Assembly: GCA_016802295.1 (NCBI GenBank)
Contig: JAESIW010000207.1
Coordinates: 1,529,874-1,581,106, forward strand
DNA length: 51,233 nt
Direction: 5' to 3'
Source: Brachionus rotundiformis
Lineage: Eukaryota > Rotifera > Eurotatoria > Ploima > Brachionidae
Under the pieces are notes generated by a model, which saw only the letters and a list, made by a program, of their open reading frames with translations, was not told where the DNA came from and searched no databases. The position numbers and the translations under genes are program-made. Below are positions 32,382 to 44,520 of the stretch, piece after piece (the stretch's first letter is position 1; the number at the start of each line of letters is the position of its first letter).

Positions 32382-35300
32382 TTAATTATCATTGTAATAG
32401 TTTTGTTTATTAATATCTAATTTTTTATTTTTATTTTTAAATTTCTTTTTTGGTTTTAAGTACCAAATTATAACCTTGTGCGTGTCACATGTTACTATTT
32501 TATTCTCCATTACAAGAATATCCAGCACAGAATTATTATGAGCTTTTAGCTTTCTTAAGCATGTAAATGTACCCAAGTCCCATTCTTTGATGTAACTGTC
32601 ACTAAATTGTCAAATTTAAATTAGTTTAAAATATTTTTTTATAAACACCTTCCAGCTGTATAAAATTTCTGATCATAAAATGCAATTGAATTGATTGCTG
32701 AATCATGGCACTTGATTATTGTTTCACAGGTATTGCTTCGTCTATTCCAAAAAATGACCCGTCCACTAACAGTTGATGTAATGATCAAAGCACCCACTAA
32801 CTAAATTCAAAAAGTATTTAATTTTTGCTGAGATGTCCAGCTACTAACCAACCCTTAAACAAGTGATCGGATCGGCATATTTGGGAGCCCTGAGTTCTTT
32901 GATTAGGGTACCATCGATACCAGTGATTAAAACAATTCTATAATATTTATTATCTTATCTTATCTGATCCATTGAGAGTGAATTCTTACCCGGACAAATC
33001 TCCAGAAATTATGCACCCTAGGCCATCATATGATAAACTTTTTATTGGCGATTTGTGATGAAGTATCAAGCACTCAAATTTAACCACTTGGTCAATTTGA
33101 ATGGCAGAATTAATCTCATTTTTTTCAGAGTATCCTCGTACAAATGACCATACATTTATGGTTTTATCAAAGCCACCCCACATACTTTAATAGAAAAATA
33201 TTAATTAAATAGATACTAAGATGACTTCTTTAACTAGTCGTACAGATATTGGTAATCAAAATAAAGTGATGTAATTGAATCTAAATTAACACTTATTGAA
33301 ACTACGGGCTGGAATGTGTACATGTTCCAAATAATGACCGTAGTATCCCATGATCCTGAGCAAAGCCTGTTGGACAGTAATTGTAAGCATAATATTCCAC
33401 CTTTGTGTCCAACAAGTTTACCAATCTTATTTCCATCTTTCAATTCGTATACATAAATGATACGATCTTTACCACCAGTTACTAGTCTTTTTTTGTCAAA
33501 GTCCATGCAGGTTATTCCATGTAGATGGTCCTGGAAATGACCAATTTACTAAAGTTAAATTCTAAAAATATCTTTAATTACTTGTAAATAGACAACTTTG
33601 TCTATTGAATTTACGCGAAATAAATTTTTTTCACTAACATTTAAACTGTACAATGACTCATTTTGGTCTTTAGGGTCAATTTTTTGATTCGTATTATCTC
33701 TATTCTAATTAAATAAAAAAATTGCATCAATAATTAACAACTGTTTAAAAGAATAAATAATATAGTTATTTTTTGAGGGGCTTTATTGTTTATTTTTTAA
33801 TATTAATATTTGTACAAGGTAAATTGTTCTTAAAAATAAATTAATTTTTTTTATATGTCAAAAATTAAGATCATTTTATGAAAAAAAAGTCCTCATAAAT
33901 AAACTAATTAAATAAAGTTAAATTTTAAAATAATCTATTTGTAGATAAAATTTGCTGATCGACTTAAAAATTTGTTTTAAACTTATATATTCGAACTAGT
34001 TCTAAGTTTTTTATAATGTCAAAAATATTGAAGATAGTTGTATCATATTCTAATATATAAATCTCAAATTGCCTGTGAATAATTTACTCAATTATAAGAT
34101 GTATATTAAAATAATTAATTGACTTTTTACTAGTTATATCAGATCTAAAAATTTACCAATGTCCCAGCATTACTGGATTCATCCAAATCAGAGTCTTGTG
34201 CATACCTTTTTTTTGAAACTAATAAACAAAATTACACGTTATTAAGATAATTTTACTTTGTTTGAAGGTCTGTGTCATACTCAAATTCAACATTTTTATC
34301 CAAATCAAAGCCAAAAGACTTAATTACCTCTTGAGACAATTTAAATCAAAAAAAAATATTTTATGAAAAATTCATTCTACCTTCTTTGTGAGGCTTTTTC
34401 TTTGTATTCATGTCAACACTACTCTCCGAGAGAGTATCTTCATCATCAACAGGCTTATAAAAATTATCATATTCACTTTCTTTTTAAAAGTAAAATATTT
34501 TTAATTTTTTTTTCATAAAATATATTATTTTGTAAAACCATAGCTTTTGTGCGATGTGGTTGATCTTGATTGTATTTTAGGCTTTGCATCCGGCTGTGAG
34601 ACTAAATTATCTATCTTTAAAAGACGCTTTTTTATCTGTGAAATAAACTGTTCAAGCTCTTGGTAAGCCAATTTCCAATCTATATCTTCATCAATAAACA
34701 ACTCTTTAATTATTTCATTCTCAATGCGATAAATGCCATGCATATTACCAAGAATTTTACACTTATAGAACCACAACTCTTGTGTATTTGTCAAATAGTA
34801 CCATCTCTTACACACCAAACTGCACACGAATAGACTTTTGTCATCTAACTTTGAAAAAATTCTCATTAATATCTGGTCAGGCAAGTAGTTCATCATGTAT
34901 TCCAATGGTTTCAAGGCTTTTTCAACCATTCTTCTCATAAAGTCCAATATTTTTGGCGAGTTCTCGCCCAAAAGCAAAATTAACAAAGATTCCACACGTG
35001 GTATCGACCATTTTTCCATTCTCTTTCACAAATTTAAAAATAAATTTTTGTTTTTTCTTTCTAATCTACTTTAATATAAGATAAAATATCCAGCATAAAC
35101 TGATGACGCTCGTTTAGCGAGTTTTCCAAGACCAATCTTTGAACACTGTTTATAGGATCACTGTCTCCAAGCAACTCTGGTGGAACATGTTCATCATAAG
35201 CTTTAAATAAATTAATAATTTAATTAATTAAAAAATTTAATTGCTTCTAATTTTAAAAATACAATATTTATCATTTAATCTTTTTTCCGGGTCATCCCGA

Positions 35301-36234
35301 CTGCTAAGAACACTGAATTGAGTAGTGTAATATCTCACAGATTTATCTGAATAGATATTAAATTTATTGAAACCATCTGCTTTGATGCCAAGACCAAAAA
35401 GAAGCTTTTTTTCATAGAAATTTCCTTTTAATTTTTTCATATAAATTGACTTTCGTTTGCCTGATGACTTGGTCTGTCGTCCATTTCGCTTCGAGCTTCG
35501 ATTAGACAATGACACTTCCTTGTGAACATTGACATGGTTTTGGTCAATTTTAACCTCATGGCTTATGTCATTTTTTCTTTCAAAAAAAGTCTTGATATAA
35601 TCAGACACATTTTCGCATTCCGGTGTCAAACTTTGGTCATCTTCTAGGTTAAGTCCAGTCAGATTTCTAGTTTTAAATTGATAAGCTTCGTCAAGTTCTT
35701 GCATATTTTTTTTCCGTACAAAGTTATCCAAATCCCGAATCCTTGTTTCTTTGGGACTAGGACCCAAGTTAAACCTAACACTTGATTTTTGTTTATAGGT
35801 ACTTGACTCTCTGTAAATGGGCTTGAGAATGGACTCATTGGCGCAAACCTTATTCTTAGCCGTACGCTTTATCTGTGGGCTTATAGGCGGAAATTTTACC
35901 ACTCTGGACTCTTTGGTATCACAATGTTGAATTTTTTGTCTGTACTTACAGTTCAAACTAAAGTCATGATGTCTCAATGATTCCAAAGTAAGATTTAAGT
36001 TTCTCAACGAGTCTTGATCAAATCTGAAAATTAAAAATTAGAATTATAGACCAATTAATAAAATAAAAAATTAATAATTTACAGTAAAATTAAGTTGTAG
36101 ATAAAAATTTTTTTTTCGTTCAAATTTAAACTAGAGTACATCTTGGTTATTTGCTTGAGCTCGACAGTCTCCAAGTCGAACATTTTATTAGACATAAGTT
36201 TTGAATCCAAATTGGTCCCCATATTAAGTGGCAT
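32382..36234 (-). CDS. F-box and WD40-repeat protein (FBXW type)
   Basis: Substrate receptor of an SCF-type ubiquitin ligase, by family. About twelve exons on the minus strand. Long basic N-terminal region (36234-36083 and 36023-35263), a helical exon (35200-35070), then the F-box in 35022-34539: LPDQILMRIFSKLDDKSLFVCSLVCKRWYYL. A set of small acidic exons at about 34150-34500 precedes seven or so WD40 blades (33700-32382) with MWGGFDKTINVW, SGSWDTTVIIWN, ISGDLSG and FYTAGSDSYIKEWDL. The start at 36234 is the first ATG after an in-frame stop. Splicing between 34150 and 34300 could not be settled because one junction does not keep phase. An intron of about 400 bases (33710-34155) is long for this window. 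I could not assign an orthologue such as FBXW7 or FBXW10. Confidence 0.8.
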
Positions 36235-36946
36235 AGTGAATTGTTTTTTCTTAAAATTCTCAGGTTTCCAAAAAAGTAACAATTATACACAATCAAAAAC
36301 AATTTATTTTATTTTACTTTAAATGAAATAATTATATTTAACTTAAGGGAAAAAAGCAATTTTTTAATTTCTTTATTAGTTATATAAATTATAATAAATA
36401 TAATAATAGAATTTATTTCAAATTAAAAATTTTTTATCATTAATTTTGATATTTATTTATTTAATAGTTAGAAATTGTTTGTTTAATTATTTAAAAACTA
36501 ATTAGAAATCAGTGTTAAAATGAATGTTAAAAATTAAATTTAATGTTAAAAATTTTTTATTTACTCTTTTCTCTTTTATTTTACCAGGGCTATACATTTG
36601 AACTATTTTACCAATCTTGCTATTTTAATATAAAATTTAAGTAATAATACAGGAATATTTCAAATTTCTATTTCTTATGATAAAATTAATAAACAAAAAA
36701 ATCATTTAATTTTAGATAAAGATAAATTTTTTCGCGTTTAAATGAAAAAAAAGTAAAAATTTAACAAAAAAATATTATAAAAATTATAATAAGTTATTAT
36801 TTTGGCCTTTGGTCGCTAGAAATCGAAAATATTTTTGCTTTTTACCCATAAAAATGATTATAAGGAGTAAAATATTTTAAAATTTTAAAAATTAAGTAAG
36901 AGTAAATTAAAGATTATTTTACTTTATTTGCCAGGGAGTCAGTAAA
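36235..36946. other. Upstream intergenic, AT-rich
   Basis: 5' flank of the F-box/WD40 gene up to the right inverted-repeat arm. Very AT-rich, no coding pattern. A 24-base block near 36926 (TTTATTTGCCAGGGAGTCAG) recurs at about 37098 within the arm. Confidence 0.5.
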
Positions 36947-38439
36947 TCAACTTATTGGCTCTTCCTTAAGCTCTCTCAAGCTCATTCTTGTATTTTTCTA
37001 AACAAGGTTATCATGCACTGACAACATACACCAGAAAATTTAGGTGAAATAAAATAATAATACTTAATAATAAGAGAAACCAAAAGAGTATTTCTCTTTA
37101 TTTGCCAGGGAGTCAGTAAATTATACTTTTTTTCTGGTAGCTGGCTCAATATTTTATAGAAATTAGATAATATAAATTTAGTCAAAATGAATAATTTGTT
37201 GTCACCCTCCTCTTTTCACAACCGGGCTTGGGACCGGCTTTGGCAGAGTTATGACGGCGTCTTTCCCTAAGAAGCCAGTGGGACGTTCATCATAAACAGC
37301 GCCACTCATCCGAGCACTCAAAATTGGCTGCGAACTCGGCAACTATTTAGACTAGCTTGGAACCACAAACCAAGCGACTTCTCTCTCTCTTTCGATTGAG
37401 AAAAAGTCTTAACTTAAGGCTTCCAAAGTTACGTCTACCTGCAGAGGGTCAGCTGTACAGCAGATTCTCGCTCCTTTCGGATTCTATACTGGGAGATGGT
37501 CGAAGCCAGCGGCGCCCTCATACGACAAGACTTGGACAAAGACCCGTAGGCCTATGTACCCGCCATACAGCTCTTCTGCAGACTACGTGAAAGACCACAT
37601 GCACATGCGATGCATCTGGCTGCCACCACCCTCCTCTTTTTTCATCAGGGCTTGGGACCTGCGGATCGGCAGAGTTATGGTGACTGCTTTTTTATTCCAT
37701 TTTTTTTAAATAAAAATCTTTTTCTAAAAATTTTAATTTTAAAAAATGAAATGAAGTAGTACCGAAATCATCCGGTATTTATACCCTTCTTATTTAACTA
37801 ATTTAACCAATTTAACTAATTTAGCTAATTTAACTATTTTAACTTTTTATACAAAATCAGGAAAAAGAAAAAAGTATCTATATATCATTAGATGTTGTTA
37901 TGATGACTGCTTTGATTCCATTTTTTAAAATAAAAATCTTTTTTTAAAAATGTTTGATTTTTAGTCTAATTAAGATAAATTGACTAAGATTAAGATGAAT
38001 TGATTTCTTCGAAAATGACATTCTTTCAGCCTTGTGTATGAGCACGATACAGGTATTTTACTAAATATTTACCAAGGCAAGCATGAAAAAATGTTTCATT
38101 GATCAGTTCGTTTCACGACACAGTCTATGTAGAACCAGAAGACTAATTATTACTCAAGTAAAAAACAAATGTTGTCCATGACTACAATTCAAACAAAGTG
38201 GGAGTTGATCTTATTTATAAAATGGCTAAGTTTTATTTGATAAAAGCTGCAACAAGACGCTGGCCAATGCAAGTATTTTATAATATCATTAATTAAGCTT
38301 GCACCAGTAGCTGGATTCTATACAAAAATATCAATAAATGCATTATATCAAGGCGAGATTTTTTCAAGCTTATTAGAAAAATAAAAATTAGCTACAAAAA
38401 AATTTCGGTTCGATCGTCTTTTGGCACCCCTAAAAGACT
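36947..38439 (-). repeat. Right arm of long inverted repeat
   Basis: Reverse-complement partner of 24788-26276, about 10.7 kb away, with only scattered small differences (for instance near 37315-37325 and 37432-37442). The divergence is low enough to suggest recent duplication or continuing gene conversion. The frame at 37357-37590 is not supported as a gene. Confidence 0.9.
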
Positions 38440-38720
38440 GCTTTTTTATTCCATTTTTTTAAAATAGTAAAAATTTTTTTTACAAATTCTAATTTTAAAA
38501 AATTAAATGAAGTTTTACCGAAATCATCCGTTATTTATACCCTTCTCAACTAATTTAACCAATTTAACTCATTAAGCTAATTTAACTTATGTATACAAAA
38601 TCAGGTGATTCTTTAAAAAGAATAAATATCGTATCTTTATATGTAAAAATGTTGAATTTTAAATAAAATGAATTGATTTCTTCAAAAATGACATTCTTTT
38701 TATACCCATTTGGTCTTTAC
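38438..38720 (-). repeat. Partial, diverged second copy of the repeat adjoining the right arm
   Basis: Starts with GACTGCTTTTTTATTCCATT as at 37682, repeats the CCGAAATCATCCG(G/T)TATTTATACCCTTCT segment and the AATTGATTTCTTC...ATGACATTCTTT segment, but is shorter and more diverged. It shows that the element can lie in tandem. Confidence 0.7.
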
Positions 38721-38849
38721 TAGTCATAAGAAGCAATTTTAACTAATTTCGTTAATGTAAACTTTACCAATTGAGTGACAGCATAAAATAGAATTGGCTA
38801 AACTGAGTTTGACAAGGCTTAGAGAAAGAAGAGTAAGAGAAAGTTGATT

Positions 38850-40340
38850 CTTCTTCTATCTTCTAATCCCAGTGGAACATAAGGCATCCACACGTCCCCT
38901 CCATTCTACCCTATCCTTAGCGACAATTTCTGCTTGTTCCCATATGAGTTTCATCTCTCTCAGATCTCTTTTAACTCTTTCTCCTCCAGGTCAACTTTCT
39001 CTTTGCTTGAGGTGTCCAAAATAGTGCACTTCTAGGAATTCTGTCTGTTGATATTCTAAGACCAGACTACTATAAAGATGTAATTTAGTCCTCAGTCGAA
39101 GGAATGATGATTTCCACATATGGCCTTCGTTAGTCTGTTTCAAATGTCTTCTTCGGAGCCACCATTTTTGCTAATCACGCTTCCTAGGTATGTAAAGCTG
39201 TCGACGCATTTAAGATTTTCGTCTCCGACAGAAATCGGTACATTTAGTTTTTTGTTTATGCACATAACTTCTGTTTTTCGAGTATTTATTTCTAGGCCAG
39301 CATATCCAGTGTTACGTTTCAGCTTCTCGTTCTTTTCCCTCATGGCTCTCCATCTGTGATATTAACACTAGAAAGCCCGACCAAAAAATGACAATAATTT
39401 AAAAACTAATTTTTAAAAAAATTATCATAGAATAGCAACATTTTTTTTTTGATATTCAATAAAGTCTCCATAAATCTATAAAATAAAAAACTGAATATTA
39501 AATTCTGTTTCTGCATTCAAAAGATATTGAGATTTGAAATTTAAAAAAATGGGTCTAAAAAACCCGTCGGGTCTTCTAGTGTTAAGGCAATATCATCCGC
39601 AAAATCAAGATCTTCGAGATTTTCCATCCGACCCAGAAGCATTCCCCAGTAAATGCCACTTCGCTGTCCTTCAGTACTTCTCCTTATTGCAAAGTCGATG
39701 AGGGTCAAAAAAAAGTAGTGGAGAAAGAATGCATCCCTGACGAACCCCTGTCTTAATTTCGAAGTATTCTGAGGTACCCTCTTGCAGGATCACTTTAAAC
39801 TCAAAATTATCATAAAAAAGCTTTATAATATTTAAGATTTTCTGAGGAATGGCGAACAATCTAAGCACGGCTCACAGGGTTTCTCTGGGAACACTATCAA
39901 ATGCCTTCCTAAAATCGATGAATTTGACAATAAGGGGTGCGTTCCATTCAATACACTGTTCTACGATGTTACGCAGTGCAAATATCTGATCAATGCATCC
40001 TCTTCCTCTTCTAAATCCGGCTTGTTCCTTGCGCAAGAGTTTATCAATCGAAGAATATATACGATTGAAGACAATTCTGCAGAAAATTTTACTTGGAACT
40101 GAAATTAAGGTTATTCCACGCCAATTATCGCATTTCGAAAGATCACCCTTTTTCGGTATTCTAACGATATGCCCTTTCGACCAATCTTCTGGAATTACCT
40201 CCTCGACTCAGATAGTAGAAAATAGGTGAAACATTACAGAGACAGATATGGCTACGTCAGCTTTTATCATCTCAGCTTGTATCGTATCTGGTCCTCCAGC
40301 CTTCCTGTTCTTCAAGGCTTTGATTGAAGAGGAAGTTGAT
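38850..40340 (-). mobile_element. RTE-like LINE, 5'-truncated and broken
   Basis: On the minus strand this reads as the reverse transcriptase and C-terminal end of an RTE-type retrotransposon. In order: IPKKGDLSKC, NWRGITL, QAGFRRGRGCIDQI, FIDFRKAFDSVP, KTGVRQGCILSPLLF, LDFADDIAL (the active-site region), INTRKTEVM, FTYLGSVISKNGGS and a terminal W.GRVDALCSTG. Several frameshifts and stops separate the pieces. The insertion is interrupted at 39366-39581 by a MITE. The 5' end stops within the upstream reverse-transcriptase region, as is usual for truncated LINE insertions. Confidence 0.85.
39366..39581. mobile_element. piggyBac-type MITE, 216 bp, TTAA target duplication
   Basis: Flanked on both sides by TTAA (39362-39365 and 39582-39585). 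Terminal inverted repeats are CACTAGAAAGCCCGAC on the left and CACTAGAAGACCCGAC (read inward) on the right, 14 of 16 identical. The interior is AT-rich with no ORF. Removing it with one TTAA rejoins the LINE frame just after the ADD active-site motif. Confidence 0.88.
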
Positions 40341-40600
40341 TGAAATGTACAAATTAGTCAATGGATAAGAAAAAGAGGGCCTGAACTGGTGAATAGATCA
40401 CTAAACAAGGGTCTTGCCGCAGCGTCAAGAAGGAATAGCATTAGAGTTCAAAGAGAAAGCTTCCCTACTCGAATTAGAAGCGATCTACAGCTGCGGTTAG
40501 CGCTAGACATACTTTTTCTCAAGCAGGATGGAATGCCAGTTGTTTCAAATTTTTTAGATAAATTAAATGGAATCGGGTGCTACAGCGGTGTGGTGGTGAT
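40341..40600 (+). mobile_element. CR1/L2-like LINE C-terminal relic
   Basis: Starts with a MYKLVNG motif equivalent to the one at 26310 and continues, after a frameshift, as ASRRNSIRVQRESFPTRI and NFLDKLNGIG, typical of CR1/L2 LINE ends. It lies in the opposite orientation to the adjoining RTE-like LINE. Confidence 0.55.
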
Positions 40601-41172
40601 GGGCTCAGACACTCTAGGTGTCGCACCAAGAACTACTACTTCTACTAGAGAAAATCAAATTAATATTTTTGAATATTGAATGCTTGAAATTTATTGAATT
40701 AAAATAGATATATTAACAATAAACTCATATTCAAATTAAAAATTATTTTTATTTAAAATTTTTTTATTTTAAGATAAAATAACTGATAAAAATAGATTTA
40801 CATTACACAGAACGTTAAGTTATATTGTTGCTGTTGTTGTTTATTGATGTTAATGACGTTTTTTTTTTGTATTAATTATTATTTTTTTTATTAATTAATT
40901 TTATTTGTTGAATGATTCGTAGAATTTCTGATTTCATTTACATTCAATTCAAATCTATAAACCAAAAATGAGTTGTGTGTGCGTGTTTTTTTTTGTTTTT
41001 TTTTTAAACAGGACAGAAAATTATAAACTCATAGTCAATTTAAAAAAAATCTATATAATAAAATGTGAAAAAATGAAAATTTTAAATTTTATAATAAAAA
41101 AAAAATTTAAAAGACCAACTAATTGGTTACGTTGTACACTCTAGATAAAAATAGTGCCCAAGTGCGGCTCAT
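40601..41172. other. Non-coding, 3' flank of G-alpha gene
   Basis: AT-rich with long T runs near 40859 and 40988, including a TTGTTGCTGTTGTTG run at about 40825. It probably includes the G-alpha 3' untranslated region. Confidence 0.5.
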
Positions 41173-42355
41173 CTAAAAAAGACCACAGTCCTTTAGGTTG
41201 TTTTTTATGATTATGTCTGTCACTGAGTCGAACACAAACTTTATATTCTCAGTATCTGTAGCGCACGTGAAGTGCACGTAGATTTCCTTGTGCTGCGGCG
41301 ATTTGTTCAGCTCTTCAAATTTGCTTTTTATGTAGAGAGAAGTGTGCTCGTAGGTGTTGTGACCGGCGTACTCCGGAAAGCATATGCTGAGCGGTGAATG
41401 CTTTATTTTTTCCATAAAGAGGTCCTTCTTGTTGAGAAATAGAATGATTGAAGTATTTACAAACCATTTGTTGTTGCATATGGACTCGAACAGCTTCATG
41501 CTCTCTCTCATCCGGTTCATTTCGTCGTCCTCGGCGAGCACCAGATCGTACTCGCTCATGGCCACACAGAATATGATCGCAGTCACGTCCTCGAAGCAGT
41601 GTATCCACTTTTTTCTCTCTGACCTTTGTCCGCCCACGTCCAGCATTTTTATGTTCAAATTTTTATAGCTAAAATTTGTCTCGACAATGCCCGTGGTCTT
41701 GACCCTGGTGCGGAGCACGTCCTGCTGAGTGGGCACGTAGCTCGAGGCCGATATGCGGTCCAGCGAGTCCAAGTAGTAGGCAGCCGAGTCGTTTAGCTGG
41801 TACTCGCGAGAGCGCGAGAAGCACTCGCGCACGCCCTGGTCATACCACAGTCTGCGCATGCACTGCACGAGCTCGGACGACAAGCTGTCCGAGTCCTCGA
41901 CTGTGTTGGCCAGCGAGAAGAGCTTTTTGGCGTCTTCGACCCGCTCCGGGTCCGCCAGACCGATCTTCAGCTGGCCCATTGCTCTGATTATCGCAATCAA
42001 CGACTGTATTGTGTTGCTAAACACAATCGGTCTGTACTGCAGACACTCCTCCCTACTGTAGCCTTTTTCATGTATTATTCTTAAAATAATTTTAATGAAT
42101 AGACAAATAGATAAAGTGATTAAAAAAAAAAAAAAAGATAATTTTATTTTATTTTAAAGCTAGAACGCACTTCATTTGCTTGACTATGGTCGATTTGCCG
42201 GACTCGCCGGCGCCCAATAGCAGCAGCTTTACTTCGCTTGCGGCGCGCAGGCCGTCCAGCTTTAGTTGTTTGTCTATGGCTTCTGAGCGCGACTTGCCAT
42301 TGTGTGTCGTGGCGCCCAATCGGTCCGGATCGCTTAGCGATTGAATACAGCCCAT
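41173..42355 (-). CDS. GNAI: Heterotrimeric G-protein alpha subunit, Gi class
   Basis: Two exons, 42355-42171 and 42079-41173, with a 91-base intron, give 363 residues (vertebrate Gi-alpha has 354-355). MGC at the start supplies N-myristoylation at Gly2 and palmitoylation at Cys3. GTP-binding motifs are GAGESGKS (48-55), RVKTTGIVET (switch I with the catalytic arginine), DVGGQRSERKKWIHCFE (switch II), FLNKKDL and FTCATDT. The C-terminus NNLKDCGLF is the Gi receptor-contact tail, with the cysteine four from the end that pertussis toxin modifies. An extra stretch of about eight residues in the N-terminal helix region (around DRLGATTHNGK) accounts for much of the added length. The coding region is clearly more GC-rich than its surroundings. 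Confidence 0.97.
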
Positions 42356-43099
42356 GATAAACCAAAATAAGGACACTGAACACAAGCGAAACAACAAAAA
42401 TAAAGAGAGTTAAATTAATTTATTATTAAGGTCTTTGGATTTATGTTAAAGCTAATATTTGCATTAAGATTTTGCTTCATTTAAGTGTGTCTGTATATGA
42501 GTGTTTGTGTATGAGCGTGTATGTTGTGTCAAAAGAGCTTAAACGAGCCAAAACTATATGAGAAGATTTGTTTTGTAAATTTTAAGTTTTTTTTTTTATT
42601 ATTTTTGTTCTTTTTTAGTTAACAAGAGCTATGTTGAATTTTTTTCAAATAGGATTTATCCGAGTTTGTTATACCGAGCCGTGGACCTTTCACTTTGTCT
42701 CACAGCTCACAAGTTCAATTAATCTAGGTCGATTGGGCTTTTCAAATACTTAATTCGACCTGGTAATTAATTGACCATCAAAGCCTTTAAAATAAATTAA
42801 TTTGTTTTTCATTTTTTGCTCTCTTTTTAATAAATATTTAATAAAGTAAAGCAAAATATTTGAATGCAAAATTTCTCATCAAGCAAATATCTTATCTAAT
42901 TTATAGTCCACGATCCTGAAATCAATCACTTTTCAATCTTGATGACCATTGTCCACAATCTTTATTACTTTTAATAATTTAATCTTGACTTTTATATGGC
43001 TTTTTTAAGGATAGATAGACCCAATGATTGGACACACAAGGGACGGTGGGGCAATTCTCCCTTTATCCCATCTTATTACAATAGTAATTTGTCTTTGTG
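42356..43099. other. Upstream region of G-alpha gene
   Basis: No coding exon is seen. A GTGTNTG-rich stretch lies at 42485-42530 and a less AT-rich block at 42655-42760; promoter or 5' leader sequence is likely here. Confidence 0.4.
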
Positions 43100-43450
43100 A
43101 AAAAGATCTGAACGGTTTTGTGAAATTCAGTACAAAATGGCAAAGAGAACAGAAAAAAGTGTAAAAAAATTGAATGACTTTTTTTCTAAAGGTTTAAACC
43201 TAATTCTGTAAATGCAGAATGGTGCAACATTCAAAGTTGCATCAAATATCTATGTCTGCTAATTTTGCAGAGTTCAGCAGAAATTAAATTTCAATATAAT
43301 CGAGTGTAGTGCATTTTGCAGAGATTTTGAACATCATTAGCAGACTTTTATAGCAGAATTAATTTTAAACTTTTAGAAAAAAAGTTTTTTCATCTTTTTG
43401 CACTTTGTTCTGTTCTTTTGTACTGAACTTCACAAAACAGATCTGAAAAA
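43100..43450. mobile_element. Fold-back (long inverted terminal repeat) element, about 350 bp
   Basis: The left arm (about 43100-43206) and the right arm (about 43345-43450) are imperfect reverse complements. Shared blocks include GATCTG, TTTTGTGAA.TTCAGTACAAAA, AGAACAGAA.AAAGTG, CTTTTTTTCTAAA and AATTCTG. The loop holds shorter palindromic pieces such as GTCTGCTAAT and TTTTGCAGAG. No ORF. It has the look of a MITE or fold-back element; no clean target duplication was found. Confidence 0.65.
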
Positions 43451-44030
43451 TTTATAGCTTTATCCCTGCTAACTAGGCCAAAAATAGTCATGCGTGCAAT
43501 TGCAGTGCAGGTTCTACCATCATCAAAAAATACATCGTTTTGTGTACAACTTAATCGTTTAGAAAAGAGATTGTTTATTAATTGTCTTGAGTATGAATCC
43601 AAAATCGTGAAAGCGTTAATTATATTTACTTTTAAGAGCCTTAAAACCGGCCTTGTTGATTCTGTGAAATTTGTTCTATCAAATATTACTTTTTATATGT
43701 AGACAAATCAGAAGTTTTTCTATCTATATAGTACTTGAAATTATTTATTAAAAGTAATCTATGACTTTGGTTGAATAAATGTGTGTAAATCGTTTGGAAA
43801 ATTTGTTTATAACTCAAACTAACTCAAATTATTTTTTATTTAAAAAAAAAAATTTTATTTGTATTTTTATCCTTACTTTTTTAAATATAGTAATGTAACT
43901 GTCAATGTAACTTAAAATTTATATAAATAATGATAATAATATTTGATAATCACATCTTTTATTAGCTGATTGAAATTATCTGCCTTGCTAATATATCTAT
44001 CAGTCAATAATTGGCCTGATTAAACTTTTA
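43451..44030. other. Non-coding
   Basis: The frame at 43490-43702 resembles no family and lacks splice or start support. The rest is AT-rich. Confidence 0.4.
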
Positions 44031-44520
44031 TAAGTGATTATTCGTATTTTGTTATATGCTTCCTGATCTTTACCATCAGGCTTTTGCTAAATTAAGTATT
44101 TCAGAAGTTCTTTGATTGACATTTTTTGACTTTGGGGATTAAAGCCAAGAAATAAGTAAAATTGAAGAATTTAGTTAAAAGTTTATTTATTGGAATCCGA
44201 AAAGTTAGTGGTTTCAATAATAACAAAATACTAAGTAAAGACGTGTCAAGACTTGGGTCTTAACAGCACCGACTTTTAACCTCCATTTATATGTCCATTC
44301 GACTATCTTGTCGAGGCCATTTAATTTAATTCTAGTTAATTAATACTTCTAGAGAAAGGTCTACAACAAACAAAGCTTTATCAACTATAGCAAGCTGATT
44401 GTAAATATCGTCAAAGAAAATGTTGAAAAGAGTGGGTCCGAGAACACTATCTTGTTGTACACCACACTAAATATAATTGTCCTGATCGATTCCCTCTTAA
44501 GGTCGAAATAAATTGAATCA
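44031..44520 (-). mobile_element. Decayed CR1/Jockey-like LINE reverse-transcriptase relic
   Basis: The minus strand reads DSVLGPTLFNIFFDDIYNQLA, the region ahead of the reverse-transcriptase active site, followed by a decayed active-site segment and W.LKVGA.KTQVL. Many stops are present. It belongs to a different LINE type from the RTE-like copies. Confidence 0.6.

Noticed and set aside
40389..40679. 96-residue plus-strand frame as a possible host gene
   Set aside because: It matches the end domain of CR1/L2-like LINE proteins and is preceded by a frameshifted MYKLVNG motif, so it is a transposon relic.
43490..43702. 70-residue plus-strand frame
   Set aside because: Composition is ordinary for AT-rich DNA and no motif, signal peptide or splice continuation is seen.
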